Below, one piece after another: positions 1-7,742 of a stretch of 64,000 bases of DNA. Position 1 is the first letter of the stretch. Each line of letters starts with the position of its first letter. Source of the stretch: Ruminococcaceae bacterium UBA1375 (GTDB lineage Bacteria > Bacillota > Clostridia > Oscillospirales > Ruminococcaceae). The notes below the pieces were generated by a model that was not told the DNA's origin, did not search any database, and worked only from the letters and a program-made list of their open reading frames with translations. The stretch is from contig DBRF01000013.1 of NCBI GenBank assembly GCA_002305795.1, positions 33,027 to 97,026 of the forward strand, given 5' to 3'. The position numbers were made by a program, and so were the translations under genes.

Positions 1-137
1 TTGTCCTAAAAATTCTTATTTCTGCCTTATTCTTGCAAAAAAGTTGTGGAAGTGACGAACTTGAATCCGCCCGCCCAACGGCGTAGAGCCGAGGGCGGGT
101 CAATCTGGAAACATCCGAACCCTTTTTCGACAAGCTG
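1..137 (+). repeat. Dispersed MITE-like element, copy A (5' end outside window)
   Basis: The last 100 bases (about 37-137) match the 3' half of two other copies at 34283-34509 and 56786-57018, including the block CGGCGTAGAGCCGAGGGCGG at 79-98 and the end TTTTTCGACAAGCTG at 123-137. Bases 1-36 also align with the corresponding part of copy B, so the copy continues to the left of the window. The core folds as nested hairpins (CGGC-GTAGA-GCCG inside GCCC/GGGC). No transposase is encoded. Minus-strand reading frames through it are by-products of the repeat. Confidence 0.85.
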
Positions 138-228
138 GGTTTTCCTTTGAAAAAAGGGAAACTTTTTCCCGGTCGGGGGCGGCTTCGGGTAAGTTTTCCC
201 CAAAAGCACCCTTTTCTGAAAAAAAGGC

Positions 229-257
229 TTGCATTTTTTCCCGGTATCTGTTACAAT
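229..257 (+). promoter_or_regulatory. Sigma-A promoter of rpmB
   Basis: TTGCAT (229-234), 17-base spacer, TACAAT (252-257), about 70 bases before the rpmB start. Confidence 0.7.
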
Positions 258-325
258 GGTCGTTGTTAGTCAGACAAGCAGGGGCAAAATTGCTCCTTTT
301 ACCGATGTACAGGAGGTGCAAAAAA

Positions 326-514
326 ATGGCAAAGTGTGATTTCTGCGGTAAGGGCATGGTTTTCGGGATCAAAGTGTCCCACTCCCACCGTCGTTCCAAC
401 CGGACTTGGAAGCCCAACGTAAAGCGTGTGAAGGCTGTGGTGGACGGCAAACCCTGCCATGTATACGCCTGCACCCGCTGCCTGCGCTCCGGCAAAGTGA
501 CCAGAGCCAACTGA
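326..514 (+). CDS. rpmB: Large ribosomal subunit protein bL28
   Basis: A 62-residue protein of the normal bL28 length, a component of the 50S subunit. The Cys pairs C4/C7 and C49/C52 form the zinc-binding version of the protein, and the basic segment SHSHRRSNRTWKPN is characteristic. The ATG at 326 is preceded by AGGAGG at 311-316. An in-frame start further upstream (263) is rejected because it would add residues outside the family consensus and lacks a Shine-Dalgarno. The gene stands alone between its own promoter and a terminator; the zinc form suggests it could belong to a zinc-responsive paralogue pair, but a second copy is not in this window. Confidence 0.97.
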   Translation: MAKCDFCGKGMVFGIKVSHSHRRSNRTWKPNVKRVKAVVDGKPCHVYACTRCLRSGKVTRAN

Positions 515-531
515 TGGGGAAGAGAAAATGA

Positions 532-558
532 GAGGCTGCCCGGCAGCTTCTTTTTTTC
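532..558 (+). terminator. Intrinsic terminator of rpmB
   Basis: GAGGCTGCC/GGCAGCTTC hairpin directly followed by a run of seven T. Confidence 0.8.
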
Positions 559-589
559 TGCCCTTTTTTCGCCGGAAGGAGGAAGGAAC

Positions 590-1162
590 TTGAAACAATC
601 CTGGAAAGGAAGCGTGCTGCTGGCCCCGGTGCCCCCGGTGCTGGTGAGCTGCGGGGATTTAGAACACCCCAACGTCCTCACCGTGGCCTGGACCGGGGTG
701 CTGAACACCCGTCCCCCCATGACCTACATCTCCCTGCGTCCCGAGCGGTATTCCTATGAGCTCATTGCCAAAAGCGGGTGCTTTTGCATCAACCTGCCCA
801 CGGCGGCTTTGGTCAAGGCGGTGGACTTCTGTGGCTGCCGCAGCGGGAAGCAGGTGGATAAGTTTGCCCACTGCGGCTTAACCCCTGTCCCTGGGCAGGA
901 GATCGACGCTCCCATGGTGGAGCAGAGCCCGGTGAGCTTGGAGTGCCGGGTGAAGGACATTGTGCCTCTGGGTACCCACCATATGTTCACTGCGGAAATT
1001 GTCCGGGTGAATGTGGAAGAATCCCTGCTGGACCCGGCGGGTAAGCTGGACCTGTCCAAAGCGGGACTTTTGGCCTATGCTCACGGGGAATACTTTGCCT
1101 TGGGCAAAAAGCTGGGGAAATTTGGAGATTCGGTGCGGAAAAAACGGAAAAAACGAAGCTGA
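590..1162 (+). CDS. Flavin reductase family protein
   Basis: A 190-residue cytoplasmic protein of the FMN-binding split-barrel flavin reductase family. Typical features are the N-terminal 'PVLVSCGD', a 'NVLTVAWTGVLNTRPP' stretch where the flavin phosphate binds, and the 'GCFCINLP' strand. Members reduce or bind FMN with NAD(P)H or work as small redox partners; the substrate here is unknown. Start is TTG at 590 preceded by GGAGGAAGGA at 577-586. The C-terminal tail is strongly basic (KKRKKR). A distant homologue lies at 25690-26262. No obvious partner gene is adjacent. Confidence 0.85.
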   Translation: MKQSWKGSVLLAPVPPVLVSCGDLEHPNVLTVAWTGVLNTRPPMTYISLRPERYSYELIAKSGCFCINLPTAALVKAVDFCGCRSGKQVDKFAHCGLTPVPGQEIDAPMVEQSPVSLECRVKDIVPLGTHHMFTAEIVRVNVEESLLDPAGKLDLSKAGLLAYAHGEYFALGKKLGKFGDSVRKKRKKRS

Positions 1163-1218
1163 CTCCCTTTTTCCCTTTTACAAAATGAGAATTTCCGGAA
1201 AAACTTTCCCCTGCGCTC

Positions 1219-1247
1219 TTGTGTACCGCAGGGGTTTTGTGTATAAT
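1219..1247 (+). promoter_or_regulatory. Promoter of the biotin carboxyltransferase operon
   Basis: TTGTGT, 17-base spacer, TATAAT at 1242-1247, about 85 bases upstream of the first gene. Confidence 0.65.
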
Positions 1248-1331
1248 AATAGTGGAAAATTTTATGCCCGCTTCCCCTGCTTTTGGGGAAAGGGCCGAAT
1301 TTGATCCGGCAAAGAATGGAGGAGTTAACAG

Positions 1332-2738
1332 ATGAATCCTGTAAGCAAGTTGGAGCAGCTGGCCGCATGGCAGCAGGAAGCCAAACAGGGCGAAGCCAGA
1401 AAACGGCTGGACGCCTTGTTTGACGATGGCAGCTTTGTGGAGCTGGATGCTTTTGGCGGCGCCGGAGTGGTGACCGGTTATGGCATGGTCAACCAGGCTT
1501 TGGTGTACGCGTATGCACAGGAACCCGCTGCGGAAGGAGGGGCTTTGACTGCGGTCAACGCCCGGAAAGTCCGTCGGCTGTATGAATTGGCTGCCAAAAC
1601 CGGCGCACCTTTGGTGGCGGTGCTGGACAGCAAGGGAGCAGCGATAGGGGAAGGGGCAGAAATGCTCACCGCCTACAGTGACCTGCTGCTGGGAGCCAAC
1701 AATTTGTCCGGGGTGGTGCCCCAGATTGCCTGGGTGGCCGGGACCTGCGCCGGTGCTTTTGCCATGCTGGCCGCCGGCTGCGACGTGGTGGTGATGGAAA
1801 AGGAAGGGGAGTTCTTCTTAAATCCCCCCTTCAACACCGCCCAAACCGAGGACAAACAGGAAGCCGGCACTGCTGATTTTGCAGCCAAAGCCGGACTGGT
1901 GAGCCTGGTGGCGGAAGATCAAGCCCGGGCAGCGGAGCTGGTGAAGCAGCTGCTGGGATATCTGCCCCAGAACAACCTGTCCCTGCCCCCGGTGTACGAA
2001 GGAAAACCTGTGGCGGATGCCGCTGCGGCGCAAAAGGTGATGGAAGACTGCCCTGGCGGCGACTTAAAGCCCTTGATCAACGCTCTGGCGGATGGGAACA
2101 CCGCCCTGGAACTGTACGGCGCTTATGGAGAAAACAGCGCCGTGGCCCTGGCTCTCATGGGCGGAATGCCGGTGGGTCTGGCGGCAGCCTGCGGCGAGCT
2201 GCACACCTCCGACTGCAATAAGCTGGCCCGGTTCATGCAGCTGTGCGACGCCTATTCCCTGCCGGTAATCACCCTGTTGGACACCCCCGGCTTTACCGTG
2301 ACTTCCTGCCCCGGTTTGGTGAAGGCCGCTTCCCGGCTGGCCAATACCTATGCGGAAGCCACCACCGTGAAGATGACCCTGTTGGCCGGACAGGCCATCG
2401 GCGCCGCCTACCTGGCCCTGGCTTCCCGGAACGCCGGAGCGGATCTGGTTTACGCTTGGCCCACTGCGGTGATCTCCGCCCTGCCGGTGCAGACCGCCGT
2501 GGAATTTACCCTCCACAACCGGCTGCGCCAGGTGGACGACCCTGCCGCCGTCCGTGCCCAGTTGGCAGAAGAATACAAGGACACCGTGGCCAGCCCCATG
2601 GAAGCCGCCAAAGCCGGTTTGCTGGACGGCATCCTGGCCCCTGCCGATACCCGCAATACTCTCATCCACGGCTTGGAAGCCTTGGCGGACAAGCGGATGA
2701 ACCGGCTGAGCAAAAAGCACTCCAATACGGTGCTGTAA
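1332..2738 (+). CDS. Acyl-CoA carboxyltransferase (MmdA/PCC-beta-like)
   Basis: 468-residue carboxyl transferase-domain protein of the propionyl-CoA carboxylase beta / methylmalonyl-CoA decarboxylase alpha (12S transcarboxylase) family, moving a carboxyl group between biotin and an acyl-CoA. The N half holds 'GAGVVTGYG' and the oxyanion region 'WVAGTCAGAFAM', the C half 'LLDTPGFT', 'LAGQAIGAAYLALASR' and 'YAWPTAVISALP'. It is shorter than the usual 510 residues because the N-terminal helices are trimmed. Start ATG 1332 with GGAGGAGTTA upstream. It is the first gene of an operon with the BCCP and the oxaloacetate-type carboxyltransferase, so it may be the acyl-CoA half-reaction of a transcarboxylase. 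Acyl specificity (methylmalonyl, glutaconyl) cannot be read from the sequence. Confidence 0.85.
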   Translation: MNPVSKLEQLAAWQQEAKQGEARKRLDALFDDGSFVELDAFGGAGVVTGYGMVNQALVYAYAQEPAAEGGALTAVNARKVRRLYELAAKTGAPLVAVLDSKGAAIGEGAEMLTAYSDLLLGANNLSGVVPQIAWVAGTCAGAFAMLAAGCDVVVMEKEGEFFLNPPFNTAQTEDKQEAGTADFAAKAGLVSLVAEDQARAAELVKQLLGYLPQNNLSLPPVYEGKPVADAAAAQKVMEDCPGGDLKPLINALADGNTALELYGAYGENSAVALALMGGMPVGLAAACGELHTSDCNKLARFMQLCDAYSLPVITLLDTPGFTVTSCPGLVKAASRLANTYAEATTVKMTLLAGQAIGAAYLALASRNAGADLVYAWPTAVISALPVQTAVEFTLHNRLRQVDDPAAVRAQLAEEYKDTVASPMEAAKAGLLDGILAPADTRNTLIHGLEALADKRMNRLSKKHSNTVL

Positions 2739-2772
2739 CGATAGTAGGAAGAATTTTCAGGAGGATTCAGTT

Positions 2773-3147
2773 ATGAAGAACTTTACTGTAACGGTCAATG
2801 GCGTACCTTATGCGGTTTCCGTGGAGGAGACCGGCGCAGCAGCTCCCGTGGCGGCAGCCCCGGCGGCGGCTCCTGCGGCAGCGGCTCCGGCGGCTCCCGC
2901 TGCGGCGGAAACCACCAGTGCGGCAGCAGGGGAAGGGGATAAGGTCACCGCTCCCATGCCCGGCACTGTAATGGATGTGAAGGTAAAGGTTGGGGATACC
3001 GTGGAAGAAGCCCAGGTGCTGCTGGTGTTGGAAGCCATGAAGATGGAAAACGACATTGTAGCTCCCCATGCCGGCAAGATCACTTCGGTGATGATTAAGA
3101 AAGGCGACACGGTGGATACCCAGGACCTGTTGGTCACCATTGCGTAA
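2773..3147 (+). CDS. Biotin carboxyl carrier protein
   Basis: 124 residues: a short N-terminal beta segment (1-20), an Ala/Pro-rich flexible linker (about 21-52) and a biotinyl domain (55-124) with the canonical EAMKMEN motif, K90 being the biotinylated lysine. It shuttles carboxybiotin between the two carboxyltransferases encoded on either side. The architecture is that of the gamma subunit of methylmalonyl/glutaconyl-CoA decarboxylases and of the 1.3S subunit of transcarboxylase. AGGAGG lies upstream of the ATG at 2773. No biotin carboxylase gene is adjacent, so an ATP-dependent carboxylase role is less likely. Confidence 0.93.
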   Translation: MKNFTVTVNGVPYAVSVEETGAAAPVAAAPAAAPAAAAPAAPAAAETTSAAAGEGDKVTAPMPGTVMDVKVKVGDTVEEAQVLLVLEAMKMENDIVAPHAGKITSVMIKKGDTVDTQDLLVTIA

Positions 3148-3173
3148 TTTTGTGTTTGTGAGGTAATTGGACC

Positions 3174-4571
3174 ATGGCAAAAATTAAAGTGACCGAAACT
3201 GCGCTGCGGGACGCCCATCAGTCCCTGATCGCTACCCGGATGCCCATTGGGGATATGGTCCCCATTCTGTCCAAAATGGATCAGGTGGGCTATTATTCGG
3301 CGGAGGTCTGGGGCGGCGCCACCTTCGACGCCTGTCTGCGGTTTTTGAATGAAGACCCTTGGGAACGGCTGCGGATCATCCGCAAGGGGATGCCCAACAC
3401 CAAGCTGCAAATGCTGTTCCGGGGCCAGAATATGCTGGGCTACCGGCACTACGCCGACGATGTGGTGGAGTACTTCGTCCAGAAGTCCATCGCCAACGGC
3501 ATTGACATCATCCGGATTTTCGACGCCCTCAACGACATCCGGAACCTGGAAACCGCCATCAAGGCGGCCAAAAAGGAGAAGGGGCACGCTCAGGTGGCCA
3601 TCAGCTACACCCTGGGGGACACCTTCACCGACGAATACTATGTGAACTACGCCAAGCAGGTGGAAAATGCCGGTGCGGACTCTATCTGCATCAAGGACAT
3701 GGCCGCCCTGCTCACCCCCTACCGGGCGTACTCCCTGGTCAAAGAGCTGAAGCAGGCAGTGAAGATTCCGGTGCAGCTCCACACCCACTACACCTCCGGG
3801 TTAGCTTCCATGTGCCTGTTAAAGGCCATTGAAGCGGGGTGCGATGCCATCGACACCGCCATCAGCCCTCTGGCTCTGGGCACTTCCCATGCTCCCACTG
3901 AATCCATGGTGGCGGCTCTGCAAGGCACCGAGTACGACACCGGCCTGGATCTGGTGCTGCTCAACGAGATTCGGGACTACTTTATGACCTTGCGGAAGAA
4001 GTATATTGATTCCGGCCTGCTGGACCCCTCCATGCTGGCCACCAACGCCAACGCCCTGATTTACCAGGTGCCCGGCGGAATGCTGTCCAACCTCCTCAGC
4101 CAGCTCAAGCAGGCCGGGAAAGAGGACCAGCTCACCCAGGTGCTGGAAGAGGTACCCCGTGTCCGTCGGGATTGCGGCATGCCGCCTCTGGTCACCCCCA
4201 CCTCCCAGATTGTGGGCACCCAAGCGGTGTTCAACGTGATTATGGGCGAGCGGTATAAGATGGTCACCAAGGAGTTTAAGGGCTTGGTGCGGGGCGAATA
4301 CGGTAAGACCCCGGAACCCATCGACCCGGCGTTCCAGAAAAAGATCATTGGGGACGAAGAACCCATTACCTGCCGTCCCGCCGACCTGCTCCAGCCGGAA
4401 TTGGAGACCTTGAAAAAGGAATGTGCCGAATGGACTGAGCAGCCGGAAGACGTGCTGAGCTACGCCCAGTTCGGTCCGGTGGCGGTGAAGTTCTTTGAAC
4501 AGCGCCGCAACGCCAAATACGGCATCGACCAGGATCACGCTGATCCCGAACACCAGATCCACCCGGTGTGA
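3174..4571 (+). CDS. Pyruvate/oxaloacetate carboxyltransferase (OadA/5S-like)
   Basis: 465-residue TIM-barrel carboxyltransferase of the oxaloacetate decarboxylase alpha / pyruvate carboxylase CT / transcarboxylase 5S family. Seen directly: 'TALRDAHQSL' with metal ligand D13, the catalytic lysine K174 in 'CIKDMAA', and the His pair H203/H205 in 'QLHTHYTSG'. The barrel is followed by the conserved PYC_OADA helical domain. The biotin domain that ends many OadA proteins is absent; it is supplied by the neighbouring BCCP. It transfers CO2 between carboxybiotin and pyruvate. No membrane beta subunit (OadB/GcdB) is nearby, which argues against a sodium-pump decarboxylase encoded here, although the subunit could lie elsewhere. 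Confidence 0.9.
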   Translation: MAKIKVTETALRDAHQSLIATRMPIGDMVPILSKMDQVGYYSAEVWGGATFDACLRFLNEDPWERLRIIRKGMPNTKLQMLFRGQNMLGYRHYADDVVEYFVQKSIANGIDIIRIFDALNDIRNLETAIKAAKKEKGHAQVAISYTLGDTFTDEYYVNYAKQVENAGADSICIKDMAALLTPYRAYSLVKELKQAVKIPVQLHTHYTSGLASMCLLKAIEAGCDAIDTAISPLALGTSHAPTESMVAALQGTEYDTGLDLVLLNEIRDYFMTLRKKYIDSGLLDPSMLATNANALIYQVPGGMLSNLLSQLKQAGKEDQLTQVLEEVPRVRRDCGMPPLVTPTSQIVGTQAVFNVIMGERYKMVTKEFKGLVRGEYGKTPEPIDPAFQKKIIGDEEPITCRPADLLQPELETLKKECAEWTEQPEDVLSYAQFGPVAVKFFEQRRNAKYGIDQDHADPEHQIHPV

Positions 4572-4675
4572 TTTTGACTGTGAGCTCCCGTCTTCTCTGC
4601 ACCCAAGCGCTTGCTTTGGGATAAGCGGAAAGGAAACGACAGTGAATCTGTTCGGGGAAAACAGAAAAAATTCAG

Positions 4676-4708
4676 GCCCGACAAGGTATACGCCTTGTCG
4701 GGCTTTTT
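4676..4708 (+). terminator. Terminator of the carboxyltransferase operon
   Basis: Perfect GCCCGACAAG/CTTGTCGGGC stem followed by TTTTT. Confidence 0.9.
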
Positions 4709-4763
4709 ACGTTCATGTGGATTTGTTGGAAATTGAAACAGGCAAAAAAGTAAGTGATTGCAA

Positions 4764-4799
4764 CAAAAACGCCCTTTCTTCCGAAAAAGAAAAGGCGTA
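4764..4799 (-). terminator. Terminator of pyrB
   Basis: On the minus strand an ACGCC...GGCGT stem with an A/T-rich interior is followed by TTTTT, shortly after the pyrB stop. Confidence 0.75.
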
Positions 4800-4815
4800 T
4801 CCCTTTACAGGCTTG

Positions 4816-5883
4816 TTACAAGAGCTGCCGTTCGTCGCAGTATTCGCACACCGCCATGTCCCCCAGCTCCTGGAAGCTGTGCTCCAGATAAGGCTCGTGG
4901 TTGGTGATACACTTGGGGTTCTGGCACTTCACGTCACCGTGCCGGTGGCTCAGCAGCGGGGGCTGTTCCCGTCCCTCCAACAGCAGGAGAATCAGGGCCA
5001 TTCGGGCGTAAACCCCGTACACCGCCTGCTTGAAGTACATGGCTCTGGGGTCGTGGTCCACGGCAGGGGTGATTTCGTCTACCCGGGGCAGGGGATGGAG
5101 GACCACCAAATCCTGCTTGGCGTCAAATAGCTTGGCGGTATCCAGCACATAGACGTTTTTCTGTTTCTGGTATTCTTCCGGGGAATCGAACCGTTCCTGC
5201 TGAATCCGGGTCATGTACAGCACGTCCAGCTCCGGCATAGCGTCCTCCAACCGGAACACTTCCTTGTAGGTGCAGCCGTAGCGATCCATCCAATCTTTGA
5301 TGTATTGGGGAAGCCGCAGACTTTTGGTGGAGATCAGCACAAATTGGTTGCCGGGATACTGAGACAGGGCTTTGATCAGGGAATGGACGGTGCGGCCGTA
5401 CTTCAAATCCCCGCAGAGGCCGATGGTCAGGTGATCCAGCCGACCCTTTTCGCTTTGCAGGGTGGTCAGGTCGGTGAGGGTCTGGGTGGGGTGGAGATGG
5501 CCGCCGTCTCCGGCGTTGATTACCGGGCACCCAGCGTACAGGGCCGCCGCCTTGGCCGCACCTTCCAAGGGATGGCGCATGGCCAGCACATCGGCGTAGC
5601 CGGACACAATGCGGATGGTGTCGGTAAGGTTTTCCCCTTTGCTCACCGAGGAGTTCTGGGGATTGTCAAACCCGATGATCTTCCCGCCCAGCCGCAGCAT
5701 GGCGGTTTGGAAAGACATCTGAGTTCGGGTAGAAGGCTCGTAAAACAGGGTAGCTAGGATTTTCCCTTCGCAGGCGTGGGCGTAAACCCCGGGATGTTCC
5801 TTGATCTTGATGGCAAGGTCAATGATGTGGGACCATTCCGAGACCGGAAGGTCGTTCAGGTCGATCAAATGGGAACAGGGCAT
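4816..5883 (-). CDS. pyrB: Aspartate carbamoyltransferase with fused PyrI-type zinc tail
   Basis: 355 residues. Residues 1-305 form a complete catalytic chain: carbamoyl-phosphate loop 'YEPSTRTQMSF', 'GDGGHLHPTQTLTDL', 'GDLKYGRTVHSL', and 'LHPLPRVDEI'. It condenses carbamoyl phosphate with aspartate in the second step of pyrimidine synthesis. The last 45 residues are not part of PyrB: 'KCQNPKC' and later 'CEYC' match the four-Cys zinc domain of the regulatory chain PyrI, without PyrI's nucleotide-binding domain. The zinc module normally bridges catalytic trimers, so the enzyme may form a hexamer-type assembly that lacks allosteric sites. ATG 5883 has GGAG seven bases upstream. No other pyr gene is adjacent. 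Confidence 0.93.
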   Translation of the reverse strand: MPCSHLIDLNDLPVSEWSHIIDLAIKIKEHPGVYAHACEGKILATLFYEPSTRTQMSFQTAMLRLGGKIIGFDNPQNSSVSKGENLTDTIRIVSGYADVLAMRHPLEGAAKAAALYAGCPVINAGDGGHLHPTQTLTDLTTLQSEKGRLDHLTIGLCGDLKYGRTVHSLIKALSQYPGNQFVLISTKSLRLPQYIKDWMDRYGCTYKEVFRLEDAMPELDVLYMTRIQQERFDSPEEYQKQKNVYVLDTAKLFDAKQDLVVLHPLPRVDEITPAVDHDPRAMYFKQAVYGVYARMALILLLLEGREQPPLLSHRHGDVKCQNPKCITNHEPYLEHSFQELGDMAVCEYCDERQLL

Positions 5884-5916
5884 AATACAGTCTCCTTCAC
5901 TGCTATTCTGTTCTCC

Positions 5917-5945
5917 ATTCTACCAGATTTTTCGGCAATGCGCAA
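5917..5945 (-). promoter_or_regulatory. Probable pyrB promoter
   Basis: Minus strand TTGCGC (5945-5940), 17-base spacer, TAGAAT (5922-5917), leaving a leader of about 30 bases. No attenuator or PyrR site is visible. Confidence 0.5.
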
Positions 5946-5957
5946 CCGGTTTTTGCA

Positions 5958-6227
5958 TTAGGCAGCTCGATGGTAAGGATGGTTCCGGGATATGGCCGGG
6001 CGCTGGGCTTTGGTGGCCTGGGCGGCTGCGGCTTTCCGTCTGGCGGCGGCTTTTGCTTTGGACGCTGTACGGCTGCGCAGCCGTTGGCCCAAATACAAGA
6101 GAACCGCTCCCCCGGCCAGTTGGAGGATCAGCTGGACCAGAGAAATGCTCTCCGTTTCCACTGCACCGGCGCTTCCTAAAAATAAAAATAATCCCATGGC
6201 GGTAAGCATGAGCCAAAGATGTTTCAT
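5958..6227 (-). CDS. Small membrane protein, candidate SOS-induced
   Basis: 89 residues, not assigned to a family. An N-terminal hydrophobic segment (about 4-25, 'LWLMLTAMGLFLFLG') may be a signal peptide or first membrane helix, a second hydrophobic segment covers about 30-50, and the C-terminal 40 residues are Ala/Lys/Arg-rich and probably cytoplasmic. ATG 6227 is chosen because GGAGAGAGGAAG precedes it; an upstream start would lose this SD. The promoter immediately upstream carries two LexA-type boxes, so the gene is probably DNA-damage inducible. Small SOS-induced membrane proteins (YneA, SidA, DivS types) are known division inhibitors; that role is inference only. pyrB follows on the same strand after a 74-base gap. 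Confidence 0.7.
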   Translation of the reverse strand: MKHLWLMLTAMGLFLFLGSAGAVETESISLVQLILQLAGGAVLLYLGQRLRSRTASKAKAAARRKAAAAQATKAQRPAISRNHPYHRAA

Positions 6228-6255
6228 AGTAATTCTTCCTCTCTCCAAGAAATCA

Positions 6256-6307
6256 GAACATCCGTTCCTTTGCTGCTATTGTAGCATGAAACAAACGTTC
6301 TTGTCAA
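6256..6307 (-). promoter_or_regulatory. SOS promoter with two LexA boxes
   Basis: Minus strand TTGACA (6307-6302), 18-base spacer, TACAAT (6283-6278). One LexA-like box lies inside the spacer (GAACGTTTGTTTC, plus 6288-6300) and one just after the start point (GAACGGATGTTC, plus 6256-6267). The second fits the Bacillus LexA consensus GAACRNRYGTTY completely; the first has one core mismatch. Confidence 0.75.
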
Positions 6308-6412
6308 GAGGAAAATTTTTTCTGTCCCTTTTTTGGGACAGTTTGAACCGGAGGGCGGAATTGCCGGGTTTGATAGGGGGAGGAGCGCCCAGAAGGTTTT
6401 GTGAAAAAAGGC

Positions 6413-6441
6413 TTTTCAGATAGGGAAAAATATGCTATAAT
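6413..6441 (+). promoter_or_regulatory. Probable coaX promoter
   Basis: TTTTCA, 17-base spacer, TATAAT (6436-6441) with an upstream TG. It leaves an untranslated leader of about 175 bases that contains several G+C hairpins but no riboswitch that I recognise. Confidence 0.6.
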
Positions 6442-6622
6442 GATTGGCAAAGGCGCAGCGTTTGCTTTAGGCAAACGTTGCGATTACGGTTTCTGCTTTG
6501 CCGTCCAAAAAGCAGGGGCGGCATTTTGCCGGAGGGCGAAAACCAAACCGAATTTTTCATGGTATACTGACACAAAGCCATGTAGAAGTCGGTTAAGCGA
6601 AAAAGCTCCTGGAGGAAAAACC

Positions 6623-7399
6623 ATGGTGTTTGTGGTAGATGTTGGAAATACCAACATGGAATTTGGGGTGTTTGAACAGGGAAAACTCTGTCAGAGTTTT
6701 CGCTTAGTGACCCGTCGGGATATCACTTCGGATGAGGTGGGGCTTCAAATCCGCACCTTCTTTTCTATTCACGGCCTGCGCCCGGAGGATGTGGAGGATG
6801 TGGTGATCACCAGCGTGGTGCCCCAGGTGATGTATTCCATGAAAAATGCCTTTCGTAAATATCTGGGTAAGGAGCCTTTGGTGGTGCAGGAAAACCTGGA
6901 AATTCCCATTGTCAACCGGTACAGCAATCCGGCAGAAGTGGGGGCGGACCGGCTGGTAAACAGCTTTGCCGCTCTGCGTAAATACGGCGCCCCTTTAATT
7001 GTGGTGGATTTCGGCACCGCCACCACTTTCGATGTCATAGACCCTTCCGGCGCTTATCTGGGCGGGTCCATCTATCCCGGCATCAAAGTCAGCCTGGACG
7101 CCTTGGTGGGCAACACCTCCAAGTTGCCTCGAGTGGAGATTGAACCCCCGGCAAAAGTGGTGGGGGACAACACCGTCTCCAGCATCCAAAGCGGTATTGT
7201 CTACGGGTACTGCGGGGCAGTGATCCATATGCTGAAGCTGATCCGCCGGGAGCTGGGGGTGGAGGCAAAAGCAGTAGCCACCGGCGGCTTGTCCGGTATG
7301 ATCGGACGGCAAACCGGCGCCTTTGCCGCCATTGACAAATCCTTGACTCTGGATGGGTTGGAATTGATTTATCGGGAGGGACACCGCCATGGTTGTTGA
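6623..7399 (+). CDS. coaX: Type III pantothenate kinase
   Basis: 258 residues, full length for CoaX, an ASKHA-fold kinase that phosphorylates pantothenate as the first step of CoA synthesis. Visible are the N-terminal phosphate loop 'DVGNTNMEFGVF', the 'GADRLVNSFAA' segment, 'VVDFGTATTFDVID' and the C-terminal 'ATGGLSGMI'. ATG 6623 follows GGAGG at 6611-6615; longer in-frame versions starting at 6401 run through the leader and are rejected. The stop overlaps the start of the next gene by 11 bases, implying co-transcription. CoaX needs a monovalent cation and is not feedback inhibited by CoA (family knowledge). Confidence 0.95.
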   Translation: MVFVVDVGNTNMEFGVFEQGKLCQSFRLVTRRDITSDEVGLQIRTFFSIHGLRPEDVEDVVITSVVPQVMYSMKNAFRKYLGKEPLVVQENLEIPIVNRYSNPAEVGADRLVNSFAALRKYGAPLIVVDFGTATTFDVIDPSGAYLGGSIYPGIKVSLDALVGNTSKLPRVEIEPPAKVVGDNTVSSIQSGIVYGYCGAVIHMLKLIRRELGVEAKAVATGGLSGMIGRQTGAFAAIDKSLTLDGLELIYREGHRHGC

Positions 7400-7742
7400 G
7401 TGTATCTGTATATCGGTGATTCTGTTTATCATCTTTGTGGGATTTCTCCGCTCGAAATATCGTTCCTATGCCTTTGCTTTGCTGCCTCTGCTGGCGCTGC
7501 CGGTGATTCATCTGGTGGGGCTGTTGTTCGTGTCCGGTTTGGAACTTTGCCCGGCGGAACACCAAACAACAGTCCTTTCCATTGTGGATTTGGTGGGCTT
7601 GGCGGTCGGCTGCGTGTGCTGTGCGCTGACCTCCAATTTCATTGAAACCAAGCGGGGACGCACTGCGTTTCTGGTGGTTTGCTGTATCTTCCTGTTGGTA
7701 CTGGCTTCGGCGCTGGTGGTAAATAATATTGCACAGTACTAA
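7389..7742 (+). CDS. Small polytopic membrane protein of unknown function
   Basis: 117 residues with about four hydrophobic segments (roughly 3-20, 27-50, 64-82, 92-112) and a short charged loop 'NFIETKRGR'. No family is recognised. ATG 7389 has GGGAGGG eight bases upstream, inside the coaX reading frame, so translation is likely coupled to coaX. A terminator follows about 90 bases later. The coupling does not by itself suggest a role in CoA metabolism. Confidence 0.75.
   Translation: MVVECICISVILFIIFVGFLRSKYRSYAFALLPLLALPVIHLVGLLFVSGLELCPAEHQTTVLSIVDLVGLAVGCVCCALTSNFIETKRGRTAFLVVCCIFLLVLASALVVNNIAQY

Noticed and set aside
27..209. Minus-strand frame with 'LVEKGFGCFQIDPPSALR', repeated at 34381-34593
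   Set aside because: Both frames are translations of the dispersed element; no SD, and the frame is broken in copy C. Not a protein family.
2243..2776. Plus-strand Arg-rich frame inside the acyl-CoA carboxyltransferase gene
   Set aside because: Alternative-frame shadow of a conserved gene.
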